Below, in pieces: positions 1 through 7,794 of a stretch of DNA of 44,830 nucleotides. Source of the DNA: a virus. Below the pieces are notes generated by a model. That model was not told where the DNA came from. It did not search any database and worked only from the letters and a program-made list of their open reading frames with translations. Location: positions 1-44,830 of IMG/VR virus record IMGVR_UViG_3300024265_000098; one strand, written 5' to 3'. Position numbers and translations under genes: made by a program. How positions within the stretch are numbered: position 1 is the stretch's first letter; each line of letters begins with the position of its first letter.

Positions 1-43
1 GAGGTGGGAGTACCCGCCACATCGTCTACTACCAGGAGAATGT
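1..43. other. Fold-back chimeric end (artefact)
   Basis: Bases 1-47 are the exact reverse complement of 58-104, with a 10-base loop between the arms. The other copy of this locus (44705 onward) is preceded by ordinary coding sequence for a signal peptide, not by this inverted arm. The switch point falls on a 4-base CCGC/GCGG microhomology at 44-47, which is typical of strand-switch chimeras. The ATG at base 4 is therefore not a real start codon. Confidence 0.85.
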
Positions 44-169
44 CCGCCATTGCCGACGCGGACATTCTCCTGGTAGTAGACGATGTGGCGGGTACTCCCA
101 CCTCCAAGAGAATCACCGTTCTGAACTTCTTCGATACGATCGACACATCCGCGAAACTGGCTGCAATCC
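44..169 (+). repeat. Terminal direct repeat, left copy (circular overlap)
   Basis: These 126 bases are identical to 44705-44830. The coding frame passes through without a break when the two copies are overlapped. This is what an assembler leaves at the ends of a circular or circularly permuted genome. Confidence 0.93.
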
Positions 170-2646
170 TGGGCGATGAGACGGGAACGGGCCTGGCAGT
201 CTTCGGCACGAGCCCAACGCTCATAACGCCGGCACTCGGCACGCCGGCGTCGGCTACGCTGACCAATGCGACGGGACTGCCGATATCGACCGGCGTATCG
301 GGTCTGGCGGCGAATATGGCCACATGGCTGGTTACTCCATCAAGCGCGAATCTCGCAGCGACTCTTACCGATGAAACAGGATCGGGCCTGGCTGTATTCG
401 GCACTGGCCCGACATTTCCCACCTTCATTGATATAACCCCAACGGCAAGCCAGGCACATTCCGAAGGACGGATATTTTATGATTCAGATGTAGATACTCA
501 CGTCGGATATAACGCCGAGCCCGATGTGAGCTTGAACTTTGGCGAGGAGTTATGGGTTCCTGTTAGGAATGCTTCTGGCAGCACAATTCTTAATGGCCAG
601 GCCGTGTATTTCGATGGAGATACCGGAGGCAGGACTAATATTCTTCTCGCCAAGGCTGATTCAGCATCAACTGCCTTGGTCGCTGGGTTGGCAACGCACG
701 ATATTGAAAATAATACTGACGGATATGTGGTTGTCTTTGGAGTTGCCCACGGGGCAGAAAACACAGTAGGACTTTCGGGTGGCGATCCATTATATTTATC
801 CGCAGCTACGGGTGGAGATTTAACGGCGACACCCCCAACGCCCCCGGATTTCATAGTCTTGGTGGCAACAGTTAGAACCGTTAGTGCGAATGGTGATGTG
901 TTCGTATGCCCGCAAATAGATTATACGGACGGAGTCGTGTTGAATTCCCTGAACGTTGTGGGGACTGTCACAGCGCCAACATTCGCGGGGGCTCTTACAG
1001 GCAACGCCAGCACAGCGACGGCATTAGAAACCGCCCGGAATATCGGCGGTGTGAGCTTCGACGGCACGGCTTCGATCGTACCGACGACTATTGTCGTCGC
1101 AGACACCGAGGACGCGACGACGTTCGTAGGTTTATGGACGGACGCCACGGGCAGTCTATTGCCCAAGACTGATGAGGAGTTGACCTACGCCGCCGATACG
1201 GGGACTTTGACGGCTACGGAATTCGTAGGCGGTGGAGTTGGAATTACGGGTGTTACCGCCGCGCACGATGGTACAATCACATGGACAGGAACGTCTATTC
1301 TGGAATCCGGCCCAGCCTTCCAGTTTGGCGATGCCACGGACGCTACGCTGACTCACACGTATGCCAATACGGGGACGAACGTAGCCGTTGCGTACAGTTC
1401 GGCGGCAATGGATGTGACGGGGGCACTGTCAGCAACATTGACGGTAAGCGGCACGGATATAATTACGAGTCTCGGCGCTGAAGGAACACCGAGCCATACG
1501 TTTACAGGCGACTTGGATACTGGTATGTGGTCCCCAATTGCCGACGAACTTGCATGGAGTCTGGGTGCATCGGAATCTATGCGACTAGACGCGACCGGAC
1601 TGGGGATTGGGACGGATGATCCCGCCGACAGAGTTGATATCACAGAAGGCGGGCTCCAAATTCAAGAGCAACCGGACGATGCTGTAATCATAGACACTAC
1701 CGTCATTGGGCGCATTGGGTTCTTTGGAGACGACAACAGTGTGGCGGCCGATGTCATTGGTGGGGACATCGAAGTAATTGCAACGGCTACAGTGATTAAC
1801 GGACAGGAAGACTACAAGATGGTCTTCAGGGTAGCGGACGGCGGTGTCTTAAATGCGGACCAATGGGTTCTCCATACGGACGGCACGGTGAGTTCATCCG
1901 GCGCAATTACTGCAACGGGCTCCTTTATCATCGGCGCAGCCGATATGTCAGAGTCCGATCTTGAACAGTTAGACGGTATCACCCCAGGCACGGCGGCGGC
2001 TTCCAAGGCCGTTGTCCTGGATGGCAGCTCCGATACTACCGGAATCAATAGCTTGACGGCCACGACGCTTACAGACGGTACGTTGTCAGTCACTGGTGGA
2101 GCTATTACTGGTGGAACGGGAATAACATCCACGGGAGTAATGGACTTCGGAGCAGCGACAAGTACCGAAATAGTCAACGGCACCGATCCCGACGTGGACG
2201 CCGACGGCGAGATATCCTGGGACACCGACGACAATACATTGAGAGGCTGGGACGGAACTAACCAAGTGGCGGTGGGCTCAAAAAAGAAGCCGGCACAATT
2301 CACAGTCATGGAGCCGGATAATCTGGCAAACAGCACGTTTGTGACGATCTGGGAGAATGATAGCGGGTTTGATTTCATCATCACTGAATTGCGGTCGTAT
2401 TCCGGAACTGACGATGCGGCGTATACGCTTGTCAGACGCGACGCAGACGGCGCGAACCCGACGACAATTGAAGCAGTGACAATCAGCACCGACGGAACGG
2501 CATTGTTCTATAACGTCGTGGCTTCCGGTGACATCGACGTAACGACGGTCGGCGACGGGCAGATAATCGGGTTCGATAATTCCGCGCATGACGACGATTA
2601 TATCAAAGTCCGCATTCAAGGTTATTTTAATGCAGATGTTAACTAA
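44..2646 (+). CDS. Tail-fibre-like protein, main part (true start at 44614)
   Basis: This is the rest of the 897-residue fibre-like protein. The N-terminal third carries alternating motifs common in phage fibres (ATLTNATGLPISTGVSGL; ANLAATLTDETGSGLAVFG, seen twice in variant form). The middle has an ELWVPVRNASG / GQAVYFDG domain seen in many tail fibres. The later part has HTFTGDLDTGMWSP and GLGIGTDDP, the motif pair that often precedes fibre C-terminal domains. I see no peptidase S74 chaperone domain at the end. Composition is rich in Gly, Thr, Ala and Asp and very poor in Cys, as expected of beta-structured fibres. The likely role is receptor binding or surface attachment. The open frame beginning at base 4 is extended falsely by the fold-back. 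Confidence 0.85.
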
Positions 2647-2654
2647 GGAGAATC

Positions 2655-4244
2655 ATGTTAAAGAAGATCATTCTATTTCTATTCTTGATTGGTGTAGCCT
2701 ACAGCCAAGACAATTATTATATGGACTATACGAATGGAATAGACACTGCATTAGGAAAGAAGCAGGGAAACTTCACAGCGGACGGCGGAACGAACACTAC
2801 CACTGTAGTCGATGCAGAGTTGGACGGACTGCCAATAACCGACAACGCGGCGAGTGGTGGCGATTTCGTATGGAACGTCACTAGGAGCCTGGGGGGGTTC
2901 GTGGATGCCTTTGACGACGGAACCGATACGATCACACTGGTAGGGTCGATTGCAGGCCAGACCACCGGAGATACTTACTATCTATTATCTGCATGGAAGA
3001 CGATTACCAAGTACACGACGGAAGCAAGAACCGCCGGTGATGATGGTTTTCTCAGAGCAGGTGATAAGGGAGGAATTTGGCTCCAAGGGACCGAGGCTGT
3101 TGATATTAGCTTTCTATCCGATGGGTCGGTCGATCTTCTTATCGAATTGATAGGATGTGACTCGGTCACGAACGATCCGTGGGTCGATGCTTCGGATGTT
3201 TTACCTATAATAGATTTTGAAAATGGGTCTTTTAACATCGCCGCTTCCGGGGACGACTTCTGGAAGTTGACTCGGTTGGATATTCGGCAATCCGCCGACG
3301 GCAACGGCGCAGTATCAATAGGCAGCGCGTACAAGGGTGACGGGTTCATGCTTGTCGATTGCACGATACGAGACGGAGCCACGACTTCTATAGAGGGTGT
3401 CCGCGTGAGTGGTGGTAAGGCGATGCTTGACAACTGCACTTTTCGGGATTGCGAGGGTGTATCTATTCAATCGCAAGACGGAGGGTTGTTAATTGTTAAA
3501 AACTCTTCAATTGACGCAGGGTCGGCCGGTGGGTCTACTTACGGCGCATACGTAGTGAATGCAGGATGTATAGAAATTATCGACACCACGATGGCTGGGA
3601 CAAATGCGTTCGATACGACGACTCTAAGAGCCCTTAACGGCGGCGACATTATTTTACGCAACGTCACATTTGGAACGGAAACCTACGAGACCGGTGACGG
3701 CATTAGTATATTCTCCGAAGATAACGACGGTGTATTTGAATCACAGGAACGCAGATACCCCCAAGGAATTATAGTAAGAGATACGGCATCTGCGAGGGGT
3801 GGCGGGGCCGATTCGTATACAGTGCTAACTCCCAACGCTGCTTGTGGTGTGAATCAGCCACTTTTGCATGGCGATAGATTGATAGGTTTTTCCCAGTTCT
3901 GGGCGACGGCTTCGACACAATTAGATATTTCGGTATATGCCCGAGTAGGAACTGCATGGGACATCCCGATTGACAGTGGCGGCGAAGGCGGCGACGTGTA
4001 CGTGTCGTTTAGTTACTTGAGCGAAGCGGGGGCCGGGGATGCGACACGGACGGAGATATTTTCTACCGAGACATTAAGTAATGTCGCCGACTGGACGACC
4101 GGCGTACACGCTTTAACCTCCGGTAATTTTACACCACTAAAGACCGGATGGGTCTATATGAAGTTTTTCCTAACTGAAACAGACGGCGTGGATTATGCCG
4201 AGGAAGTCTGGGTTGATATTCTACCTGTTGTATCGGAGACTTAA
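2655..4244 (+). CDS. Secreted beta-helix protein, appendage or tailspike-like
   Basis: Predicted 529 residues; TAAGGAG seven bases before the ATG marks the start. It begins with a clear Sec signal peptide (MLKKIILFLFLIGVAYSQ, cleavage near AYS-Q). From about residue 200 to 360 short strands repeat with patterns such as LVDCTIRDG, LDNCTFRDCEG, IVKNSSIDAG and LRNVTFG, the N-C-x-F/I ladder of right-handed parallel beta-helices (pectate-lyase or tailspike fold). The C-terminal 130 residues look like a separate beta domain. It follows the fibre gene by eight bases. It may bind or cut surface polysaccharide; no catalytic residues can be assigned. The 36498-38090 product has the same architecture. 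Confidence 0.75.
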   Translation: MLKKIILFLFLIGVAYSQDNYYMDYTNGIDTALGKKQGNFTADGGTNTTTVVDAELDGLPITDNAASGGDFVWNVTRSLGGFVDAFDDGTDTITLVGSIAGQTTGDTYYLLSAWKTITKYTTEARTAGDDGFLRAGDKGGIWLQGTEAVDISFLSDGSVDLLIELIGCDSVTNDPWVDASDVLPIIDFENGSFNIAASGDDFWKLTRLDIRQSADGNGAVSIGSAYKGDGFMLVDCTIRDGATTSIEGVRVSGGKAMLDNCTFRDCEGVSIQSQDGGLLIVKNSSIDAGSAGGSTYGAYVVNAGCIEIIDTTMAGTNAFDTTTLRALNGGDIILRNVTFGTETYETGDGISIFSEDNDGVFESQERRYPQGIIVRDTASARGGGADSYTVLTPNAACGVNQPLLHGDRLIGFSQFWATASTQLDISVYARVGTAWDIPIDSGGEGGDVYVSFSYLSEAGAGDATRTEIFSTETLSNVADWTTGVHALTSGNFTPLKTGWVYMKFFLTETDGVDYAEEVWVDILPVVSET

Positions 4245-4245
4245 C

Positions 4246-4503
4246 ATGAAAAAGACAGTTATACTCTTAGTTCTTCTGACTTGCTCCTTAGTGAATGCTA
4301 CATCAGAATGGATGATGGGCAATTCAGTAGTTATCGTTAACGGCGTAGAAGAATGGTCTCTAGGCACTTCGGTGGTTGCGTTTGAACCAGAAGCCGCGCC
4401 CGCCGAAGAGCACACGCAAGTTATCGTTATAACGACAGCTTTGCAATGGATTTTCATACTCGGATTGGTTGGAATATTTCTCTCCTGGAGGAAGTCGGCA
4501 TGA
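4246..4503 (+). CDS. Small secreted protein with C-terminal membrane anchor
   Basis: Predicted 85 residues starting at ATG 4246, one base after the stop of the beta-helix gene. It has an N-terminal signal peptide (MKKTVILLVLLTCSLVNA), a short exported domain with a repeated W-x-x-G-x-S-V-V pattern (EWMMGNSVVIV and EWSLGTSVVAF), an acidic proline/alanine linker, and a C-terminal hydrophobic segment (about residues 60-80) ending in WRKSA. This tripartite layout resembles a single-pass surface protein or a sorting-signal protein. No family was recognised. Its stop overlaps the next start (ATGA). Confidence 0.7.
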   Translation: MKKTVILLVLLTCSLVNATSEWMMGNSVVIVNGVEEWSLGTSVVAFEPEAAPAEEHTQVIVITTALQWIFILGLVGIFLSWRKSA

Positions 4504-5378
4504 ACAGCAGACCGAAAATCCTGTTTTACAGTGAAACGGGAGCGTCGCTGCCGATTGCATGGCGAATGCGCCGTATGGGATTCGAGGTTGCCGTTTTTAT
4601 TGCGGAAAAACAATACAGGAAGTGCTATCAAGGTATTCTGCCTGAAGTGCCTGAAGTTGCCGTGTTCGGATTGGTCGATTCGGCCGATCTTGTTGTTTGG
4701 GATGAAGACCTGCACAGCATTAACCAGCGAGTCGTCAAGGCTATGGACCACAAGAATCAACTGGACCTCAATGCAATACTCGGCGGCTTCAGTACCATCC
4801 AAAACCAGCACCTGATGGACGGAGATCTGGGGCCGGACGTGGCGTGCCAGGGATCGCTCATGAGTCACAATCCCGCAAGGCCGTGCGGCCGGCCGAACGC
4901 CGACGCGATATACGGTATGCTGAGTCTGATCGACGGTGATTGGACGGAGCTATTCACTGATGGGGATGTAAAGTTTAAAGAAGGATGTGTGGCCAGTCAG
5001 CGGGTAACGATCGGTCCGTATCCTTACTTGAATATCGAAGGTCAGCAGGTCGAAATCGAAAGCGACCTATCGAAACTGCCGTGGTTCTGGGCGCAAGACG
5101 TCGCCAGGGTAAACGGCAAGTGGGTATCGGCAGGGGCGGACGGGTTGCTCGGCGTGGCAGCGGGAGTGGGAAACACCCCGAACGAGGCCTGGGGTAGGTG
5201 CTATCAGCATATAAAGTCATTGAAGATTAACGCGAGTATTCAATACAGAAGGGACGGCTTGCGAAGTGCGAGGAGAGAAGTAGAAAAACGAAGTGCGAAA
5301 ATTGCGATTGGTGCGAAGGGTGAGAAGGGTGAAACCGGTGCGAAGGGTTTGAAGGGTGTGAAGGTAAAAACTGTGTGA
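4500..5378 (+). CDS. PurD-like (GARS-type) protein with repeat-derived tail
   Basis: Predicted 292 residues; GGAGG upstream and the ATGA overlap with the preceding gene set the start at 4500. The N-terminus (KILFYSETGASLPIAWRMRR) resembles the Rossmann-like N domain of phosphoribosylamine-glycine ligase, and GVAAGVGNTPNEAWGRCY resembles its C-terminal domain. At under 300 residues it is much shorter than the ~430 usual for PurD, so much of the central ATP-grasp region seems missing and activity as a ligase is doubtful. The last ~28 residues are G-A-K-G-E-K-G-type triplets encoded by the 9-bp repeats at 5293-5391. Its position among morphogenesis genes suggests a non-metabolic role. The family link is from motifs only. 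Confidence 0.6.
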   Translation: MNSRPKILFYSETGASLPIAWRMRRMGFEVAVFIAEKQYRKCYQGILPEVPEVAVFGLVDSADLVVWDEDLHSINQRVVKAMDHKNQLDLNAILGGFSTIQNQHLMDGDLGPDVACQGSLMSHNPARPCGRPNADAIYGMLSLIDGDWTELFTDGDVKFKEGCVASQRVTIGPYPYLNIEGQQVEIESDLSKLPWFWAQDVARVNGKWVSAGADGLLGVAAGVGNTPNEAWGRCYQHIKSLKINASIQYRRDGLRSARREVEKRSAKIAIGAKGEKGETGAKGLKGVKVKTV

Positions 5379-5391
5379 AAGGTTTGAACGG
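5293..5391 (+). repeat. 9-bp tandem repeat, 11 in-register units
   Basis: Eleven consecutive 9-base units can be read in phase, with consensus near GTGYGAAGG (for example GTGCGAAGG, GTGAGAAGG, GTTTGAAGG, GTGTGAAGG). The array covers the 3' end of the PurD-like gene and runs to within three bases of the next start codon. It is the longest member of a family found at about 18 loci. Confidence 0.9.
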
Positions 5392-5393
5392 TA

Positions 5394-5903
5394 ATGGGAA
5401 CAGAAAAAGAGCAACTGAGATTTATACGAGTAATCGATCCGAACGTGTTCGATCTGATACCGCGGAAGCTCTTCGAGCAGGTTGAGAGTCTCGAGCCCGC
5501 GCACGTGGATAATTTGATCAAGTACGGTAAGCACATGCTGAACCGGTTCGAGTCGAAGGGCGGGGAAATGGTGCTTGTGCCGAACATTCTGGTCCACGTA
5601 GCCGTAATGGTGGACTCCAATACCAAGATCCACGGGATCTTATGGGCGGAGTTCGATATCGTCGAAGAACTAATCTACGTGCAACTGGCGTCGGTGGAAA
5701 AGGCATATCAAGGCGGGTCCAGGAAGCTCATAACAGATTATCTTTTTGGTCTTGACGTTGACCCGCGGTGCAAGGGCAAGATAAGAATGAACACTGCAAA
5801 GCCGAGAGCTTACGAGCGAGCGGGCTGGAAGCGATCGAAGATGATCATAATGGAGATTGACAATGTGGGCGAAACAGATCCAGATTCGGACGCAGAGGCT
5901 TAG
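5394..5903 (+). CDS. GNAT acetyltransferase-like phage protein
   Basis: Predicted 169 residues from ATG 5394, immediately after a 9-bp repeat array whose GAA(A/C)GG units may act as the ribosome site. The segment IHGILWAEFDIVEELIYVQL followed by a helix (EKAYQGGSRKLITDYLF) and RAYERAGWKRSK resembles the beta4-beta5-alpha core and C-terminal hook of GNAT folds. Similar proteins often sit just upstream of ejection-protein genes in podoviruses. The acidic tail (ETDPDSDAEA) overlaps the next gene by 41 bases. The acetyl-CoA loop is not a clear match, so this could be a structural descendant of the fold. Confidence 0.5.
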   Translation: MGTEKEQLRFIRVIDPNVFDLIPRKLFEQVESLEPAHVDNLIKYGKHMLNRFESKGGEMVLVPNILVHVAVMVDSNTKIHGILWAEFDIVEELIYVQLASVEKAYQGGSRKLITDYLFGLDVDPRCKGKIRMNTAKPRAYERAGWKRSKMIIMEIDNVGETDPDSDAEA

Positions 5904-6837
5904 CCGGCCGACGCATTCCTGGCGGTTCCTCGGCGGCGGCGGGTCGAAGACAAAGACGGTAGATCCATTCGCGGAAATACGGCCGTTGCAGCAGCAGTTA
6001 AACCAACTGCTCGGCGAGCAGCTCGGCCAGGGAGTGGAGCGGTTCGGCGGTGAGAGAGTGCCGGGAGCATCCGGGCTGCAAACAGCCGGCTTCGACGTTG
6101 CTCGGGGTCTGACCCCGATAGCATCGGGCGGTCAGCAATTCGGAGCTCAGCAAACGGCAGGTCTGGATCCGGGGACAGCCGGCCGCGTAACGGGCCAGGC
6201 GGAACAAGCGCTCAGTGGGATACTCGGACCACAGGACCTGGAAGCAGTGAACCGACTCTTCCAGACGGGCTTCGTTGATCCCGCGCAGGGGAATATCAAC
6301 CGATTACTGAGAGGTGTATCGGAGCGATTCGCAGGGGCGGGCTCGGCGGGAGCGACAGGAGGCGGGGCGTTCGGTCGAAGCCTGGGCCGGGCGGCCGGGG
6401 AGGCGGGTACGCAGTTGAACGCTCAACTTGCCAAGCTGCTCTTCGAGACGGACCAGGCGAATAAGAACAGGCAGTTGCAGGGCGTGGGCGCCGCAACGAA
6501 TCTGGCGCAACTTCCCGGGCAGGTCGCCGGCCAGGGTGAAATACTCGGACTGGGGCCACTGGCCAGTTTACTCGATATCGGCGGGATCCAGCGGGGAATA
6601 CAAGGCGAGCAGGGCGAAGCGGGTTTCCAGGAGTTCCTACGCACGCGAGATTTCAATAATCCGTTCCTGAACCTGCTACCGACGGCGTTTAACGTACCGG
6701 GCAAGACAATCGTTCAGGAGCAGCAAGGACCGGGACTCGGTGGTTTTCTTGGAACGGTGGGAGGTGCGTTCCTGGGTCCAGCGGGCGGCGCGTTGGGAGG
6801 TGCCCTCGGTAAGAGTCTATTCGATGGCGGTGAATAG
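5863..6837 (+). CDS. Internal virion / ejection-type protein, Gly/Ala/Gln-rich
   Basis: Predicted 324 residues. ATG 5863 is preferred over the upstream TTG because GGAG lies eight bases before it. The protein is rich in Gly, Ala and Gln. It has a basic N-terminus, a long low-complexity helical middle (EQLGQGVERFGGER, AGSAGATGGGAFGRSLGRAAGEAG) and a C-terminal glycine-zipper stretch (GGFLGTVGGAFLGPAGGALGGALG) that could insert in a membrane. This composition and its place before two further large proteins match the ejection-protein cluster of short-tailed phages, such as the T7 gp14 or P22 gp7 positions. No direct homology is claimed. Confidence 0.6.
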   Translation: MWAKQIQIRTQRLSRPTHSWRFLGGGGSKTKTVDPFAEIRPLQQQLNQLLGEQLGQGVERFGGERVPGASGLQTAGFDVARGLTPIASGGQQFGAQQTAGLDPGTAGRVTGQAEQALSGILGPQDLEAVNRLFQTGFVDPAQGNINRLLRGVSERFAGAGSAGATGGGAFGRSLGRAAGEAGTQLNAQLAKLLFETDQANKNRQLQGVGAATNLAQLPGQVAGQGEILGLGPLASLLDIGGIQRGIQGEQGEAGFQEFLRTRDFNNPFLNLLPTAFNVPGKTIVQEQQGPGLGGFLGTVGGAFLGPAGGALGGALGKSLFDGGE

Positions 6838-6846
6838 GAGAAAATC

Positions 6847-7794
6847 ATGGCAAATGGTGGATTCGTAAATATACCGTTCGATCCCAACACGGACGCGCTG
6901 AGCATTGCGGGCAGAGCACTCGCTCCCGCGGCTCACGCATTCGGTCAGGGTCTGTTCCAACCATTAGAGCAAAGGGACCAGAACGACGACGTCGCTGCGA
7001 TCAAGCAATGGGTGGATGGCGGCATGGAGGGGGCCCCGCCGTCAGCCCGTACTCCGTTCGGCCAGGAACTTACGGGGACGTTGGTGCTCAGGCAGGCAAA
7101 CGAAGAAATAGCCGACCCCGCCGGTAAGACGTTGCGGCTGGAGCGGCGGAGGTTGACCCGTGAAAGTCAATTGCGAAAGGCCCAGACGTTAGAATCAGGG
7201 GCCCGCGCGGCGGCGATCACTGAGCCGGGGGTGGGAAAGGGCTTTACAGCGGGTGAACGATCTTTGTTCGGCGGCGATATCGTCAGTCGCATAGATAATG
7301 TGAAAACTGAGTTTTCGCCAGGCATAAAAGGTCGCAAGCAATCAAAGTTCATCGAGGAGTGGAAAGCCTTACAAGAGGATCCGACCGTCGGTTGGGAAAA
7401 CCTCAGCCGGCCGCAACGGATACAACTATGGCAGATGTGGAACTCGGCACTTGTCGGACGATCAAAAGAAGATAGTGAAATCCAATGGGACCCGACGAGT
7501 AGTGAAGTTCAAAAACTCAAAAAGGAAATGTTCGGAACCGCCAAGATAGACGACGTGGAAGATCCGAGCGTCAGGCGGCCACTTGGCGAGGAATTGAGCA
7601 AAACACTACCGGAAGGGATAACATTTCAAGAACTGGCGGAGCTCGCACAGGGTCTGGACGGGGCCAGTCAAAACGAACTCCTCGAGATACAGCGTCGATT
7701 CTTCGATGCGCAGAAATCCGGCGACGCGCAGGCAATCGCAAACGCACGTTCGGACTATCAGCAGGCAATCGCAATACTGAGAGGGCGTCGATAA
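6847..7794 (+). CDS. Putative internal virion protein
   Basis: Predicted 315 residues with GGAG upstream of ATG 6847. It is helical and charged, with no signal peptide or membrane segment, and is rich in Glu, Arg and Gln toward the C-terminus (ELLEIQRRFFDAQKSGDAQAIANARSDYQ reads as coiled coil). Its stop codon shares a base with the next start (TAATG), so translation is probably coupled to the giant protein downstream. The most likely role is a second ejection or internal core protein; no specific family was recognised. Confidence 0.55.
   Translation: MANGGFVNIPFDPNTDALSIAGRALAPAAHAFGQGLFQPLEQRDQNDDVAAIKQWVDGGMEGAPPSARTPFGQELTGTLVLRQANEEIADPAGKTLRLERRRLTRESQLRKAQTLESGARAAAITEPGVGKGFTAGERSLFGGDIVSRIDNVKTEFSPGIKGRKQSKFIEEWKALQEDPTVGWENLSRPQRIQLWQMWNSALVGRSKEDSEIQWDPTSSEVQKLKKEMFGTAKIDDVEDPSVRRPLGEELSKTLPEGITFQELAELAQGLDGASQNELLEIQRRFFDAQKSGDAQAIANARSDYQQAIAILRGRR

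Noticed and set aside
4-42. N-terminus of the fibre frame beginning at base 4
   Set aside because: It lies in the fold-back arm. The true start is ATG 44614, with a signal peptide, on the other copy of the locus.
1812-2489. 225-residue minus-strand frame under the fibre gene
   Set aside because: Its Ser/Val/Pro-rich composition mirrors the Thr/Gly/Asp-rich fibre on the other strand; no motif or start signal.
5293-5391. CRISPR array
   Set aside because: The units are contiguous 9-mers without spacers, and no cas gene is present.
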